The notes: generated by a model from the letters alone, not told the origin. A DNA stretch of 42,560 nucleotides from DAOMNN01 sp964404505 (GCA_964404505.1 CAYOKH010000009.1:1-42560); one strand, 5' to 3'; counted from the first letter of the stretch, positions 22,899 through 32,144 are shown. A program made the numbers and translations.

Positions 22899-24497
22899 TC
22901 AGTCCAGCACGCGGCGCACGAAATCCGGAACGGCAACGAGCAGGCTGGCACGCCCTGCCACCGCCTCGTCACCGTCCGCGACCGTGGCGACGACGCTCAG
23001 CCGACCGGTATTTCCCCCGGACATGGAGCGCCCCGGATTCGGACCCGCATCACCGGGAGTGAACACCCCGTTCGCATCGATGGTTCCGGCGAACAGATGA
23101 TCCTCGCTTTCGCGGGCATCCTCATCGACCGGTTCGACGTCCCACTTGACCGGCACGTATCCCAGTCGCAACTCGTCCTTGCCATCGGGACCATTTGCGT
23201 ACGCGACCGCACGGTATGCGACCCGAACCTTTTCCATCTGGCTGTCGCCGGGACCACCGACGCGTGCCACGGCATTCTCCGGAGTGATCTCGACGCGGGC
23301 GATGCGCTCGTACACCGCGAGCAGACCGACGCCGCGGACCGGACCCACCGCAACGTCACGCATGCCGGCACTTCCTGTTGCTTGCACCCTGACCGTGATC
23401 CGGTCCGCACTGCGCGATACCTCCTCGATTATCCGGACGCCCTCGCCCAGCGAAACCGGACCGCTCAGCCGGCTGCCCACGATTGTGAGCGTGCCGGTTT
23501 CGCCGATTCGCAGATGCGAAGGCATCACCGCGAGCACCCGCTCGTCCCGGCCTTCCCTGAACGCGCGCAACTGCGCGCCGATTTCGCGTGCATCACGCAT
23601 GAACAGCCGGCCAGTCATTTCGCTTCCATCCGTTGCCGCCGCCATGACCTGGCGCGTCCGCAGTCCGTCCAGATTCAGGTCGCCGCGCCACTCGTAGCCG
23701 GTATACACGGTGGCATTGCCCTCGCCATGCAAGGGACCGCCATCTGCATACTGCCCCTCCACGTTCACCCTGAAACGATCCGGGGCGACCTCGGATGCGC
23801 TCATGCGCGCATCGAACTCGCCCTTGCCCGGCACGTATCCAAGAATGCGCCACTGGCCCGCGAGTGCGGGTTTCCGGGCGAGCTGCCAGTCCCGCCATTC
23901 GTCGCTGTCGAGCGGGAATTCAGTCGCCAGTCGCGGTACCGTTTCGGTCAGCGCAAGCTGCATCCAGGGACGGTCGCGCGACAGGGCATGGAGTTCGATC
24001 GTCGGGTACTGCCCCATGTGAAAATGGACCAGGAGCCCCCACTCCTCCGCACTGCGCCGCTGCAGCCCGAAACGGGCTCCCGAGTGACAGCGCGCGCACA
24101 TCTCGACATATGGCTCTGCGATGTCCTCCACGATATTCGTGTCCTGCTCCAGCAGGTAGCGATATGGCGCAGCTTCGGCCGGCGCCAGGCCCTGCGTATC
24201 TGCAAGGAACTTGATGACCGCACGTTTTTCGGGCGGAGGCAGCGTCATGCCCCGCAGGTGCTCCATCCGGTTCAGGGTCATCTGCCAGCCCTCCGGCGTC
24301 TTGCGCTGCTCGCTGATCCGGGAGAGCCGCGCCGTACCCGAAACTTCCTCGGTATGGCAGGCGATGCAGAATGTCCGGAGAACGTCCTTTGCGTCCGGTT
24401 CGGTTGCAATCGCGGGCGAAATCAATGCAGCCGCCAGCGCCGTCGCACCCGTCCGGAGAATCGCACGGATAGAATTGTCGTTGATCAAGACCGTCAC
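22899..24497 (-). CDS. qhpA: Quinohemoprotein amine dehydrogenase alpha subunit (diheme)
   Basis: The alpha subunit accepts electrons from the CTQ through two c-type hemes in the periplasm. The 532-residue protein has an export signal (RAILRTGATALAAALISPAIA), heme motifs CIACH (44-48) and CARCH (134-138), and a long beta-rich C-terminal part (residues about 170-530) with Ig-like repeats. GTG 24497 overlaps AGGAG; TTG three codons later (24488) has an eight-base spacing from AGGAG and may be the true start. It is the first gene of the operon and is divergent from the response-regulator gene. Confidence 0.95.
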   Translation of the reverse strand: MTVLINDNSIRAILRTGATALAAALISPAIATEPDAKDVLRTFCIACHTEEVSGTARLSRISEQRKTPEGWQMTLNRMEHLRGMTLPPPEKRAVIKFLADTQGLAPAEAAPYRYLLEQDTNIVEDIAEPYVEMCARCHSGARFGLQRRSAEEWGLLVHFHMGQYPTIELHALSRDRPWMQLALTETVPRLATEFPLDSDEWRDWQLARKPALAGQWRILGYVPGKGEFDARMSASEVAPDRFRVNVEGQYADGGPLHGEGNATVYTGYEWRGDLNLDGLRTRQVMAAATDGSEMTGRLFMRDAREIGAQLRAFREGRDERVLAVMPSHLRIGETGTLTIVGSRLSGPVSLGEGVRIIEEVSRSADRITVRVQATGSAGMRDVAVGPVRGVGLLAVYERIARVEITPENAVARVGGPGDSQMEKVRVAYRAVAYANGPDGKDELRLGYVPVKWDVEPVDEDARESEDHLFAGTIDANGVFTPGDAGPNPGRSMSGGNTGRLSVVATVADGDEAVAGRASLLVAVPDFVRRVLD

Positions 24498-24581
24498 TCC
24501 TCGCTGTGGCTGCAGTGCCTGCCTGCCGGCCTCGCGGACGCAGGTCGGCCGCAGATCCGCCGGTTGCTCGACTCCGAAAAT

Positions 24582-24588
24582 TTACAAG
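24582..24588 (+). promoter_or_regulatory. Inverted TTACAAG half-site
   Basis: TTACAAG occurs here on the plus strand, and again inside the 24615-24644 element on the minus strand (24634-24640). The two face each other with centres 52 bases apart, about five helical turns. It lacks the second and third repeats of the full element. It could serve autoregulation of the regulator gene to its right, or be chance. Confidence 0.35.
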
Positions 24589-24614
24589 GACGGGGTGAAC
24601 GAACTTCAGGGCAA

Positions 24615-24644
24615 TTGTGCTAAGTTGTATTTGCTTGTAACAGG
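24615..24644 (-). promoter_or_regulatory. Candidate response-regulator operator upstream of qhpA
   Basis: On the plus strand TTGT occurs three times at exactly ten-base steps (24615, 24625, 24635). Read toward qhpA the element is TTACAAG-N5-ACAACT-N4-ACA. The same pattern occurs at 31936-31965 upstream of the DUF1329 gene in the same orientation relative to its target; 18 of 30 bases agree. Ten-base direct repeats are typical of OmpR/TorR-family binding sites. The near edge is about 120 bases from the qhpA start. Confidence 0.6.
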
Positions 24645-24712
24645 CCGGTCACACCCGCCTGCCCGGCTGTTCGAGTTTGTCCGATCGAATCCGGCACTTC
24701 CTGGAAGACACG

Positions 24713-25453
24713 ATGACGACCGTCGCGCCGCGTCCGCCGCACATAATGATCGTCGAAGACGATATCGCTTCCCGCTCCCTCCTGGTCAGTTATTTCCGCA
24801 AGGAAGGCTACCGCATCAGCGAATCGGGGCGGGCAGACGAACTGCCGCAACGCGTGGAACGCGATGATATCGATCTCATCCTGCTCGACATCAACCTGCC
24901 CGGCAAGGACGGACTCACCCTGACCCGCGAATTGCGCGCCGCCTCGCGTGTCGGCATCATCCTCGTGACATCGAAGGGCGACGAGATCGACCGCATCGTC
25001 GGACTCGAGCTTGGCGCGGACGATTACGTGACCAAGCCATTCAATCCGCGCGAGTTGCTGGTGCGCGCCAAGAATCTGCTTTGGCGCGTTGCAGAATCAC
25101 GCCAGGCCAGCCATCAGGCCGCCGCGAACGGGATATGGCACTTCAACGGTTGGACCCTGGATACGCACAAGCGACACCTTCTGGGTCCGCAGGGGCAATC
25201 CGAACGATTGCCGCAAGGCGAGTTCAAGCTCTTGCACACGCTTGTCATGCGTGCCGGCCAGGTACTCTCTCGCGACCAGTTGATGGACGCGATTCACGAC
25301 CGGGAGTGGACGCCCAACGACCGCTCCATCGATGTTCTCGTCGGGCGGCTGCGCCGCAAGCTCAACGACAACCCGTCAGCGCCCGAACTGATTCTGACCG
25401 CGCACGGAGCGGGCTACGTGTTCGCCGGAACGGTCGCTGCGGGCCATGGCTGA
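24713..25453 (+). CDS. OmpR/TorR-family response regulator
   Basis: The 246-residue protein has an N-terminal receiver domain (about 8-125) with the acidic pair VEDD, the phosphoacceptor Asp59 in LILLDINLPGKDG, and KPFNPREL. A C-terminal winged helix (about 145-240) has GEFKLLHTLVMRAGQVLSRDQL, NDRSIDVLVGRLRRKL and TAHGAGYVF, closest in feel to TorR. The ATG at 24713 has GGAAG upstream; a TTG at 24677 is less likely. It overlaps the hybrid kinase gene by eight bases, so the two are very likely partners. I infer that it binds the direct-repeat element in front of it. Confidence 0.93.
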   Translation: MTTVAPRPPHIMIVEDDIASRSLLVSYFRKEGYRISESGRADELPQRVERDDIDLILLDINLPGKDGLTLTRELRAASRVGIILVTSKGDEIDRIVGLELGADDYVTKPFNPRELLVRAKNLLWRVAESRQASHQAAANGIWHFNGWTLDTHKRHLLGPQGQSERLPQGEFKLLHTLVMRAGQVLSRDQLMDAIHDREWTPNDRSIDVLVGRLRRKLNDNPSAPELILTAHGAGYVFAGTVAAGHG

Positions 25454-28400
25454 CGGCGATGCGTTTCGTGTAATCGAACATCTGCATCGCGGTCGCAGTT
25501 GCACCATCAGTCGCGCCCAGCACGCAGTCACGGGCACATCGGTAATCCTCAAGCAGCGCCACCGCAGACTGTGCTCGGAGCACGATCTGGACCGCCTGCG
25601 GCACGAGTACGAAATCCTCTCCACTCTGGACGTTCCCGGCGTCCCGCACGCGCTTGAATGGGCTGAACTGGAAGGCGGCCCGGCCATCGTGTTCGCCGAT
25701 AGCACGGCGCGCCCACTGCGTAATGCGATCGCGCATGCCGCGCGCCCGTGGCACGAGTGGCTGGGGTTCACGATCCGACTCGCCCAATTGCTCGCTCGCC
25801 TTCACGAAGCACGCATCACGCACAGGCAGCTCAACCCGGATCATCTCTTGGTCGACCCGGCAACCGGCGAACCGCAGATCATCGATTTCTCCCTTGCCTC
25901 GCGACTGACCCGTGAGCAGGCGAACTGGGACACGGCGCAGCTGGCTCTGCCCCACCTGCCCTACATTGCGCCCGAGCAGACGGGCCGCATCAATCGCGCA
26001 ATCGACTACCGAACGGACTTCTACAGCCTCGGCTGCACGCTGTACGAGTTGCTCACCGGACGCCCGCCATTCTCCGGCGACGATCCGCTGGCGCTCGTAC
26101 ACAGCCATATTGCCAAGGCACCCATCCCGCCCCATCTCATCAACCCCGAATTGCCCGAAGCAGTATCGGCAATCATTCTGAAGTTGCTTGCGAAGGATGC
26201 GGCGGGGCGTTACCAGTCCGCGGCGGGTTTAAGCCACGACCTCGAACGCTGCCAGGCGCAATGGCGCCGGCAACAGGCCATCGAGCCTTTCGAGGTCGGC
26301 ACGCATGACACCTGCGCGCGTTTCCAGATACCGCATAAGCTTTATGGCCGTGAAGATTTGCTGCGCGACCTCGTGACCGGTTACGACCGCTGTGCCGCGG
26401 GCGGCCAGATGCTCGTCCTGATCAGCGGCCATACCGGCGTTGGCAAGTCCAGCCTCGTGCATGGGCTGCGCGAGCACGTGGGCCGCGACGGAGGCCGCTT
26501 CAGCAGCGGCAAGTTCGACCAGTTTCGGCGCGATCGCCCGTATTTCGCAGTGATCCAGGCGCTGCAGGGATTGGTCAGGGAACTGCTTGCGGAGTCGGAG
26601 GAGCGGGTGGCGCTCTGGCGTCACAACCTGCTCGAACGGCTCGGAAACGGCATTGCCGCGCTTCTCAAGCTGATCCCCGACCTTCAGCACATCGTCGGGC
26701 AGGCCGATCCGGGCATCACGCCGATCGCACTCGATGAGCAGAGCCGTTATCGCCTCTTCAGCCAGTTTCTGGGCGTGCTGGCCGAGCCGGAGAAGCCTCT
26801 CGTGCTGTTCCTCGATGACCTGCAATGGGCCGACCTGGGCTCGCTGCAACTCCTCGAATCGCTTGCGCGCACCCCTTGCCTGCCGGGGCTGCTGCTGATC
26901 GGAAGCTACCGCGACGATGAACTCCATGGGGATCATCCACTGGGACCCACCCTGGAGCGGCTCCGGGTCTCTCCGATCGCGTTGCGCGAGTTGCGCATCC
27001 AGCCTTTGCTGCTGCGCCACGTAAACCAGTTGCTCGCCGACACCCTGCGCCGCACCGAACGCGAGACCCGCGATCTGGCGGTGATCTGCCACCAGAAGAC
27101 GCAGGGCAATCCGTTCTTCCTCAGCCAGTTCCTGCACTCGCTATATGAAGCGGATCTGATCCGCTTCCGTTCCGACCACTGGCAGTGGGATGAAGGGGCA
27201 ATAAGCAATCGGGAACTGGCCGACAACGTGGTCTCCCTGATGGTCGGAAAGATCCGGAGCATGCCCGCCCGGACCCAGAAGGTCCTGCCGCTGGCGGCCT
27301 GCATCGGAGGCGTGTTCGACCTGCGAACGCTTGCGGTGGTCAATCGGACCAGCGTGCAGAGCACCGTCGGCGACCTGTGGCCCGCGCTCATCGAAGGACT
27401 GATCGTACCGCTCGATGACAGCTACCGACTGCTCGAGCAGTTCGACACCGATCAGACCCGTTACCGCTTCGTCCACGACCGCATCCAGCAGGCTGCGTAC
27501 TCGCTGATCGACGAGCGCGCATTCAGGGCCCTTCATCTGCTCATAGGTGAGCAGATGCTGCAACGCCTTGATCCGGACGAAGTCGACCAGCGCCTGTTCG
27601 AGATTGCCAACCACCTCAACCTTGCGGGGTCGCTGATCGAGTCCGACACGATGCGCCTGCGCCTCGCGGAGCTCAATCTGAAGGCGGGTAAACGCGCAAA
27701 GGAATCCGCCGCCTTCGATTCTGCGCTCGACTACCTGCGCACGGGGCTCGCACTTCTCCCGGCGGACTGCTGGGAGCGCTGCTACCCGCTCGCCCTCGAC
27801 CTTCACCTCGCCACTACCGAAGCGGCCAACATCAAGATGGATTTCGCGCTCATGGACGGCCTGATCCGGACCGTTGACGAGCGGGCACGCAGCCTCCTGG
27901 AGAAGGTTCGGACTTACGAGATCCGGATCCAGTCCGAAGTATCGCGGAATCGGTTTCCGCAGGCCCTGAGCACCGCGATCCGCGTGCTGTCGCTGCTCGG
28001 CGTTGTCCTCCCCGAGAACCCCAATCGCTTTCAGATCTGGCTTGGACTGATCCGTACCCGCCTGCTGCTGCGCCGGGTACCCGGCCGGCGCATCGTGGAC
28101 GTCGGACCGATGACCTCACCACGCACTCTGGCCGCACTGCCGATCCTTGCCAGCCTGTTCGGCGTGGTCAAGTTTTCCAGTTCCGCGCTGCGCCCCCTGG
28201 TGATGGCGCGTCAGGTCGAACTGACCGTCCGTCACGGGCTTACCGACTACTCGGCCACGGCGTTTGCCGGATACGGGGGCGTGTTGTGCGGCCAGCTCGA
28301 CGCCATCGACGAAGGGTACCGAATCGGACGACTCGGCCTGACGATCGACGCGCAGCGTCCGTCACCGAGCACGCGTCACAAGACGCTGACGCTGTTCAAC

Positions 28401-31400
28401 TCCTACGTCCGTCATTACAAGGAGCCCCTGCGCCATAGCCTCGACGGACTGATGGATGCGCATCGCCTGGCGCTCGATTGCGGTGACATGGAATACGCCG
28501 CCTACAGCATTGCAGCCCACATTCAGTACGCGTTTCCGCTCAGCACCGATCTCGCCGAGCTGCAGACCCGGATCAGCAAGCATGTGGCCCAGTTGCGCGA
28601 ATCGGGGCAGAAACAGTCCCTGCAGTATTCGGTAATGACCCTGCAGACCGTCGCAAACCTGCGTGGACAGTGCGCCGACCCGCTGCGCCTGGACGGAGAC
28701 TTCTACGCCGAAGACCAGATGCTCGCCGAGCATCACCGTGAAAACCACCGCACCGCAATTTGCGTCCATCATTTCTACAAGGCACTGCTCGGCTCGATAT
28801 TCGGCAACCACGCTGCCGCAGCGGCACAATGTGAACTCGGAATCGCCTATCTCCCCTACGTTTCCGGAACCGCCGTTCCCTCATGGTTCTACAGCCTTCA
28901 GGCGCTGGCGATACTTGGCGACTTCCCGAATCTTGGCGCGCATCAGCGGCGCGCATGCCTCGCCAGGGTGCGCTGGATCCTTCGAAGGATCCGGAACTGG
29001 TCGCGCCATTGCCCGGAAAACAATGAACACCGCCTGCTGCTGATCGAGGCCGAGCTCCTGCGCGTACGCAATCGGGGCAGTGCCGCCGTGGACCTCTATG
29101 AGCGGGCGATCAGACTGGCCGAGCGCAGTGGTTTCATGCTTGAAGCCGCGATCGCCTGCGAGCTGGCCGGCCGCTACCACCTCGAAGCAGATCATCCGGT
29201 TCTTGCACGCAGCTATCTCGTCGAAACATACCACCGCTATCGCGCCTGGGGTGCGAGCGCCAAACTCGACCAGATGCAGCGCCTCTACGAGGCGTATCTG
29301 GACAACGTACCTGCCGGCGCGGGGCGACCGCCCATCCCCGACGAAGCGACGAAAAGAGGTGGCCTGCAGCTCAGCAACCAGGCCTTCGACATCACGTCGG
29401 TGATCAAGGCGTCGCAAGCGATCTCGGACGAAATCGTTCTCGAGCGACTCCTTGGCCAGTTGATGCGTCTGGCCCTCACCAACGCGGGCGCCCAGCGCGT
29501 CATCATGGCCTTGAATCGGCAGGGCCGACTTTTCATCGAGGCCGAAGCAGGTGTCGACGACGCCCCGCCCGTCTTTTCCTCACTCAGGCTGGAAGATGGT
29601 CAGGATCGACTGCCGGTGAGCATCGTGAACTATGTGGCCCGCACCAAGGAGACGGTGGTCGTCGACGACGCCCCCGAACAGCAGCTTTTCCGCCATGACA
29701 AGTACGTCCGAACGAATCAGCCCAGATCGCTGCTGTGCATGCCCATTCTCTATCACGGGGAGCTGACTGCCGTCCTCTACCTCGAACATGCCGAAAGCCC
29801 GAGCGTCTTCGACCAGACTCGGCTGGAAACGCTCAAGATTCTCGCTGCCCAGGCTGCGATTTCGATCGAGAATGCGAAGCTCTACCTCGACCTCCAGCAA
29901 TCCGAGAGCGAATACCGTTCCCTTTTCGAGAATGCCATCGAGGGAATCTTTCGCGTCAGCCCCGACGGTCGATTCATCTCGGCCAATCCGGCGCTGGCCC
30001 GCATGCTCGGATACACGTCGTGCGAGGATTTCCTCGAATCGGTCACTGATGTCTCGCGCCAGTGCTTCATGGATCAGGATGACGTGCGTCGCTTTCTCGG
30101 CGCCTTGCATATGCGCAACCGTGTGGTCAATTTCGAAACGCGCTGGCAACGCCTGGGCAGCGGCCCCGTGTACGTCTCGATCTCGGCCCGCCGCGTTCTC
30201 GACCAGAACCAGACCCTCCTCTTCTATGAAGGATCGCTGACCGACATCAGCGAGCGCAAGGCCAAGGAGCATGCGGAAATTGCGCGCGAGAAGGCCGAAG
30301 CGGCCAGCGAGGCAAAAAGCAACTTTCTGGCAACGATGAGCCATGAGATCCGAACACCGTTGAACGGCATACTCGGGATGGCACAACTGTTGATGCGATC
30401 CGGGCTGCAGCATGTCCAGCAGAGACAGGTCGGCGCGATCTATCAGTCGGGCCAGTCCCTGCTTGCGATACTCAACGACGTCCTCGATTTCACCAAGATC
30501 GAAGCCGGTCAGCTCAGGCTCGAGAGCCAGCCGTTCTCTCCAGCCGAGGTGATTGACGAGTTGACCCCGATGCTGCGCTCGATGGCGGTCAAGCAGGGAC
30601 TCAGATTCATCGACTTCAACGATCCAGGTCTTCCGCCATGGGTACTGGGCGATCGTCGCGCTCTCAGCCAGATCCTAATGAACCTCGCGACAAACGCCCT
30701 CAAGTTCACCCACACCGGATTCGTCGCGGTGCGCACCCGCGTCCAGGATCGCACCGAAGGGAAGGTCCGCCTGCGCTTCGAAGTCGAAGACACCGGGATC
30801 GGGATTCCCGGGGAGGCTCACGACCGCGTCTTCGAACATTTCAGCCAGGCCGACAGCTCGATTACACGGCGGTTCGGTGGCACCGGTCTGGGACTTTCGA
30901 TCTGCCGCCGCCTGGTTGCACTGCATCAGGGCAGGATCGACTTCTCCAGCACACCCGGAGAGGGCAGCCTGTTCTGGTTCGAAATCGTGTACCCGGAAGC
31001 CCGCGCCGAGACGCATCGCACCAACGGGGTCCGGTTCGCATCGCGCCCCCTGGACATTCTCCTGGTCGAAGATACGGAAATAAACCAGCAGGTGACGCGG
31101 GGGCTCCTGGAAAGCGAAGGGCACGCGGTGGCGATCGCTGACGACGGCTATACCGCACTGTCCATGCACGACGATCATGACTATGATCTGGTGCTGATGG
31201 ATATCCACTTGCCGGGGATGGACGGTCTCCAGACCGTGCGCCGGATGCGAGCACACCGCAACGCGACCAAGGCCAGGGTGCGCATTGTCGCCCTCACGGC
31301 CTCGATTGCCCCGCAGGAAGTCCAGACCTATCTCGAAGCCGGACTGGATGCGGTGATCGGCAAGCCGGTTCAGTTCGATGAACTGTGTCGCGCGCTGCTG

Positions 31401-31838
31401 CATCCGGCGGTGCCCGCGAACGCCGACCCGGGCGCAATCGGAGATCCGGACGCCTTGCTGCGCAAGGACCTGCTGGCGCAACACCGCGAGTTGCTCGGCG
31501 TGCAGCAGTTTGCAGCTCTGATCGACACGCTTGCCACACAGTGCAATGCCTTGCTCGACGCACTTGAATCGGATCCCGTGAGCGCCGATGCGGACGAACA
31601 GGCTCAGCTACTGCACAAGCTCGCCGGTGCTTGCGGCAATTTCGGTCTGCAGGCTGGCGCCGATGAATGTCTCCGCCTCGAACGCGCCGTGCGGCAAGGC
31701 GATCCCTGCACGGCATTCGGTGCGCTGCGGCAGGTCATCACCGAGAGCCTGCGGCTGCTTTCCGGACTTTTCCCGAGTGACACCGCCACCGATCACGCCG
31801 ATTCCGACACGCGGCCGAGACTGACCGATCCGGCCTGA
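25446..31838 (+). CDS. Giant soluble hybrid sensor kinase (pseudokinase-AAA-GAF-PAS-HK-REC-HPt)
   Basis: This 2130-residue protein has the following order. A Ser/Thr-kinase-like domain (about 5-270) has Lys36 but HRQLNP (126-131) in place of HRDxKxxN, and DFS (147-149) in place of DFG. An AAA-type ATPase follows, with Walker A GHTGVGKSS (328-336) and Walker B LFLDDLQWAD near 455. Then come a long helical, TPR-like region (about 640-1300), GAF (about 1325-1480), PAS (about 1487-1605), HisKA with His1633 in SHEIRTPLNG, HATPase (DTGIGIPGE, GTGLGLSICRRL), receiver with Asp1919 in LMDIHLPGMDG, and HPt with His2057 in LHKLAGACGNFG. No signal peptide or clear membrane segment is seen, so it should sense a cytoplasmic signal. 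The His-Asp-His relay matches TorS logic and would feed the overlapping regulator. Confidence 0.93.
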   Translation: MADGDAFRVIEHLHRGRSCTISRAQHAVTGTSVILKQRHRRLCSEHDLDRLRHEYEILSTLDVPGVPHALEWAELEGGPAIVFADSTARPLRNAIAHAARPWHEWLGFTIRLAQLLARLHEARITHRQLNPDHLLVDPATGEPQIIDFSLASRLTREQANWDTAQLALPHLPYIAPEQTGRINRAIDYRTDFYSLGCTLYELLTGRPPFSGDDPLALVHSHIAKAPIPPHLINPELPEAVSAIILKLLAKDAAGRYQSAAGLSHDLERCQAQWRRQQAIEPFEVGTHDTCARFQIPHKLYGREDLLRDLVTGYDRCAAGGQMLVLISGHTGVGKSSLVHGLREHVGRDGGRFSSGKFDQFRRDRPYFAVIQALQGLVRELLAESEERVALWRHNLLERLGNGIAALLKLIPDLQHIVGQADPGITPIALDEQSRYRLFSQFLGVLAEPEKPLVLFLDDLQWADLGSLQLLESLARTPCLPGLLLIGSYRDDELHGDHPLGPTLERLRVSPIALRELRIQPLLLRHVNQLLADTLRRTERETRDLAVICHQKTQGNPFFLSQFLHSLYEADLIRFRSDHWQWDEGAISNRELADNVVSLMVGKIRSMPARTQKVLPLAACIGGVFDLRTLAVVNRTSVQSTVGDLWPALIEGLIVPLDDSYRLLEQFDTDQTRYRFVHDRIQQAAYSLIDERAFRALHLLIGEQMLQRLDPDEVDQRLFEIANHLNLAGSLIESDTMRLRLAELNLKAGKRAKESAAFDSALDYLRTGLALLPADCWERCYPLALDLHLATTEAANIKMDFALMDGLIRTVDERARSLLEKVRTYEIRIQSEVSRNRFPQALSTAIRVLSLLGVVLPENPNRFQIWLGLIRTRLLLRRVPGRRIVDVGPMTSPRTLAALPILASLFGVVKFSSSALRPLVMARQVELTVRHGLTDYSATAFAGYGGVLCGQLDAIDEGYRIGRLGLTIDAQRPSPSTRHKTLTLFNSYVRHYKEPLRHSLDGLMDAHRLALDCGDMEYAAYSIAAHIQYAFPLSTDLAELQTRISKHVAQLRESGQKQSLQYSVMTLQTVANLRGQCADPLRLDGDFYAEDQMLAEHHRENHRTAICVHHFYKALLGSIFGNHAAAAAQCELGIAYLPYVSGTAVPSWFYSLQALAILGDFPNLGAHQRRACLARVRWILRRIRNWSRHCPENNEHRLLLIEAELLRVRNRGSAAVDLYERAIRLAERSGFMLEAAIACELAGRYHLEADHPVLARSYLVETYHRYRAWGASAKLDQMQRLYEAYLDNVPAGAGRPPIPDEATKRGGLQLSNQAFDITSVIKASQAISDEIVLERLLGQLMRLALTNAGAQRVIMALNRQGRLFIEAEAGVDDAPPVFSSLRLEDGQDRLPVSIVNYVARTKETVVVDDAPEQQLFRHDKYVRTNQPRSLLCMPILYHGELTAVLYLEHAESPSVFDQTRLETLKILAAQAAISIENAKLYLDLQQSESEYRSLFENAIEGIFRVSPDGRFISANPALARMLGYTSCEDFLESVTDVSRQCFMDQDDVRRFLGALHMRNRVVNFETRWQRLGSGPVYVSISARRVLDQNQTLLFYEGSLTDISERKAKEHAEIAREKAEAASEAKSNFLATMSHEIRTPLNGILGMAQLLMRSGLQHVQQRQVGAIYQSGQSLLAILNDVLDFTKIEAGQLRLESQPFSPAEVIDELTPMLRSMAVKQGLRFIDFNDPGLPPWVLGDRRALSQILMNLATNALKFTHTGFVAVRTRVQDRTEGKVRLRFEVEDTGIGIPGEAHDRVFEHFSQADSSITRRFGGTGLGLSICRRLVALHQGRIDFSSTPGEGSLFWFEIVYPEARAETHRTNGVRFASRPLDILLVEDTEINQQVTRGLLESEGHAVAIADDGYTALSMHDDHDYDLVLMDIHLPGMDGLQTVRRMRAHRNATKARVRIVALTASIAPQEVQTYLEAGLDAVIGKPVQFDELCRALLHPAVPANADPGAIGDPDALLRKDLLAQHRELLGVQQFAALIDTLATQCNALLDALESDPVSADADEQAQLLHKLAGACGNFGLQAGADECLRLERAVRQGDPCTAFGALRQVITESLRLLSGLFPSDTATDHADSDTRPRLTDPA

Positions 31839-32144
31839 TCCACACACCGCACCGTTTTATCCGGCACGGCCGGCCATAACCCGCAATACGCCACGCGCCT
31901 TGTGCTCATACGCATCCGCGTGGAACTGTATCAAGCGTATTACAAGTTCGCACAACTCCAAACATTTCGCGCATAGCTGATTTACAGCAGGCCAATAGCC
32001 TTCGTACGTCTGGAGACTGCGCGTGCCCGCCGCGCTGCACATGGGCGCCCGCTACGAAGGTCTTCCGCACGGTGCATGAATTCGGCCTGTAACACCCTGC
32101 AGCATCCGCAGCGCAAACCATATCAAGACGCGAGGAGACAAGAC
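31839..32144. promoter_or_regulatory. Control region upstream of the DUF1329 gene
   Basis: This gap of 306 bases between the hybrid kinase and the DUF1329 gene has no convincing gene. It contains a 7-base inverted repeat CCACGCG/CGCGTGG (31891-31897 and 31917-31923, 19-base loop), possibly a weak terminator or protein site, then the 30-base repeat element at 31936-31965. A GAGGAG ribosome-binding site lies just before the GTG at 32145. Confidence 0.55.
31936..31965 (+). promoter_or_regulatory. Second copy of the candidate operator
   Basis: On the plus strand ACAA, ACAA and ACAT start at 31942, 31952 and 31962, exactly ten bases apart. The element reads TTACAAG-N5-ACAACT-N4-ACA, the same pattern and the same orientation toward its target gene as the one upstream of qhpA. 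The DUF1329 start lies 180 bases downstream. The matching context makes it a likely site for the same regulator. Confidence 0.6.

Larger units (their letters stand above)
24498..24712. promoter_or_regulatory. Divergent control region qhpA / response regulator
   Basis: These 215 bases separate the starts of qhpA and the two-component regulator. The middle (about 24575-24645) is clearly AT-richer than the flanks. It contains a 30-base repeat element (24615-24644) and an inverted half-site (24582-24588), listed separately. I could not identify unambiguous -35/-10 pairs on either strand, which fits an activator-dependent promoter but does not prove it. Confidence 0.6.

Noticed and set aside
20044..23100. 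Plus-strand open frame of about 1018 codons opposite qhpB, qhpC and qhpD
   Set aside because: It lies antisense to three well-supported genes and encodes a low-complexity, Arg/His/Asp-rich sequence without recognisable domains, as expected for the complement of GC-rich genes.
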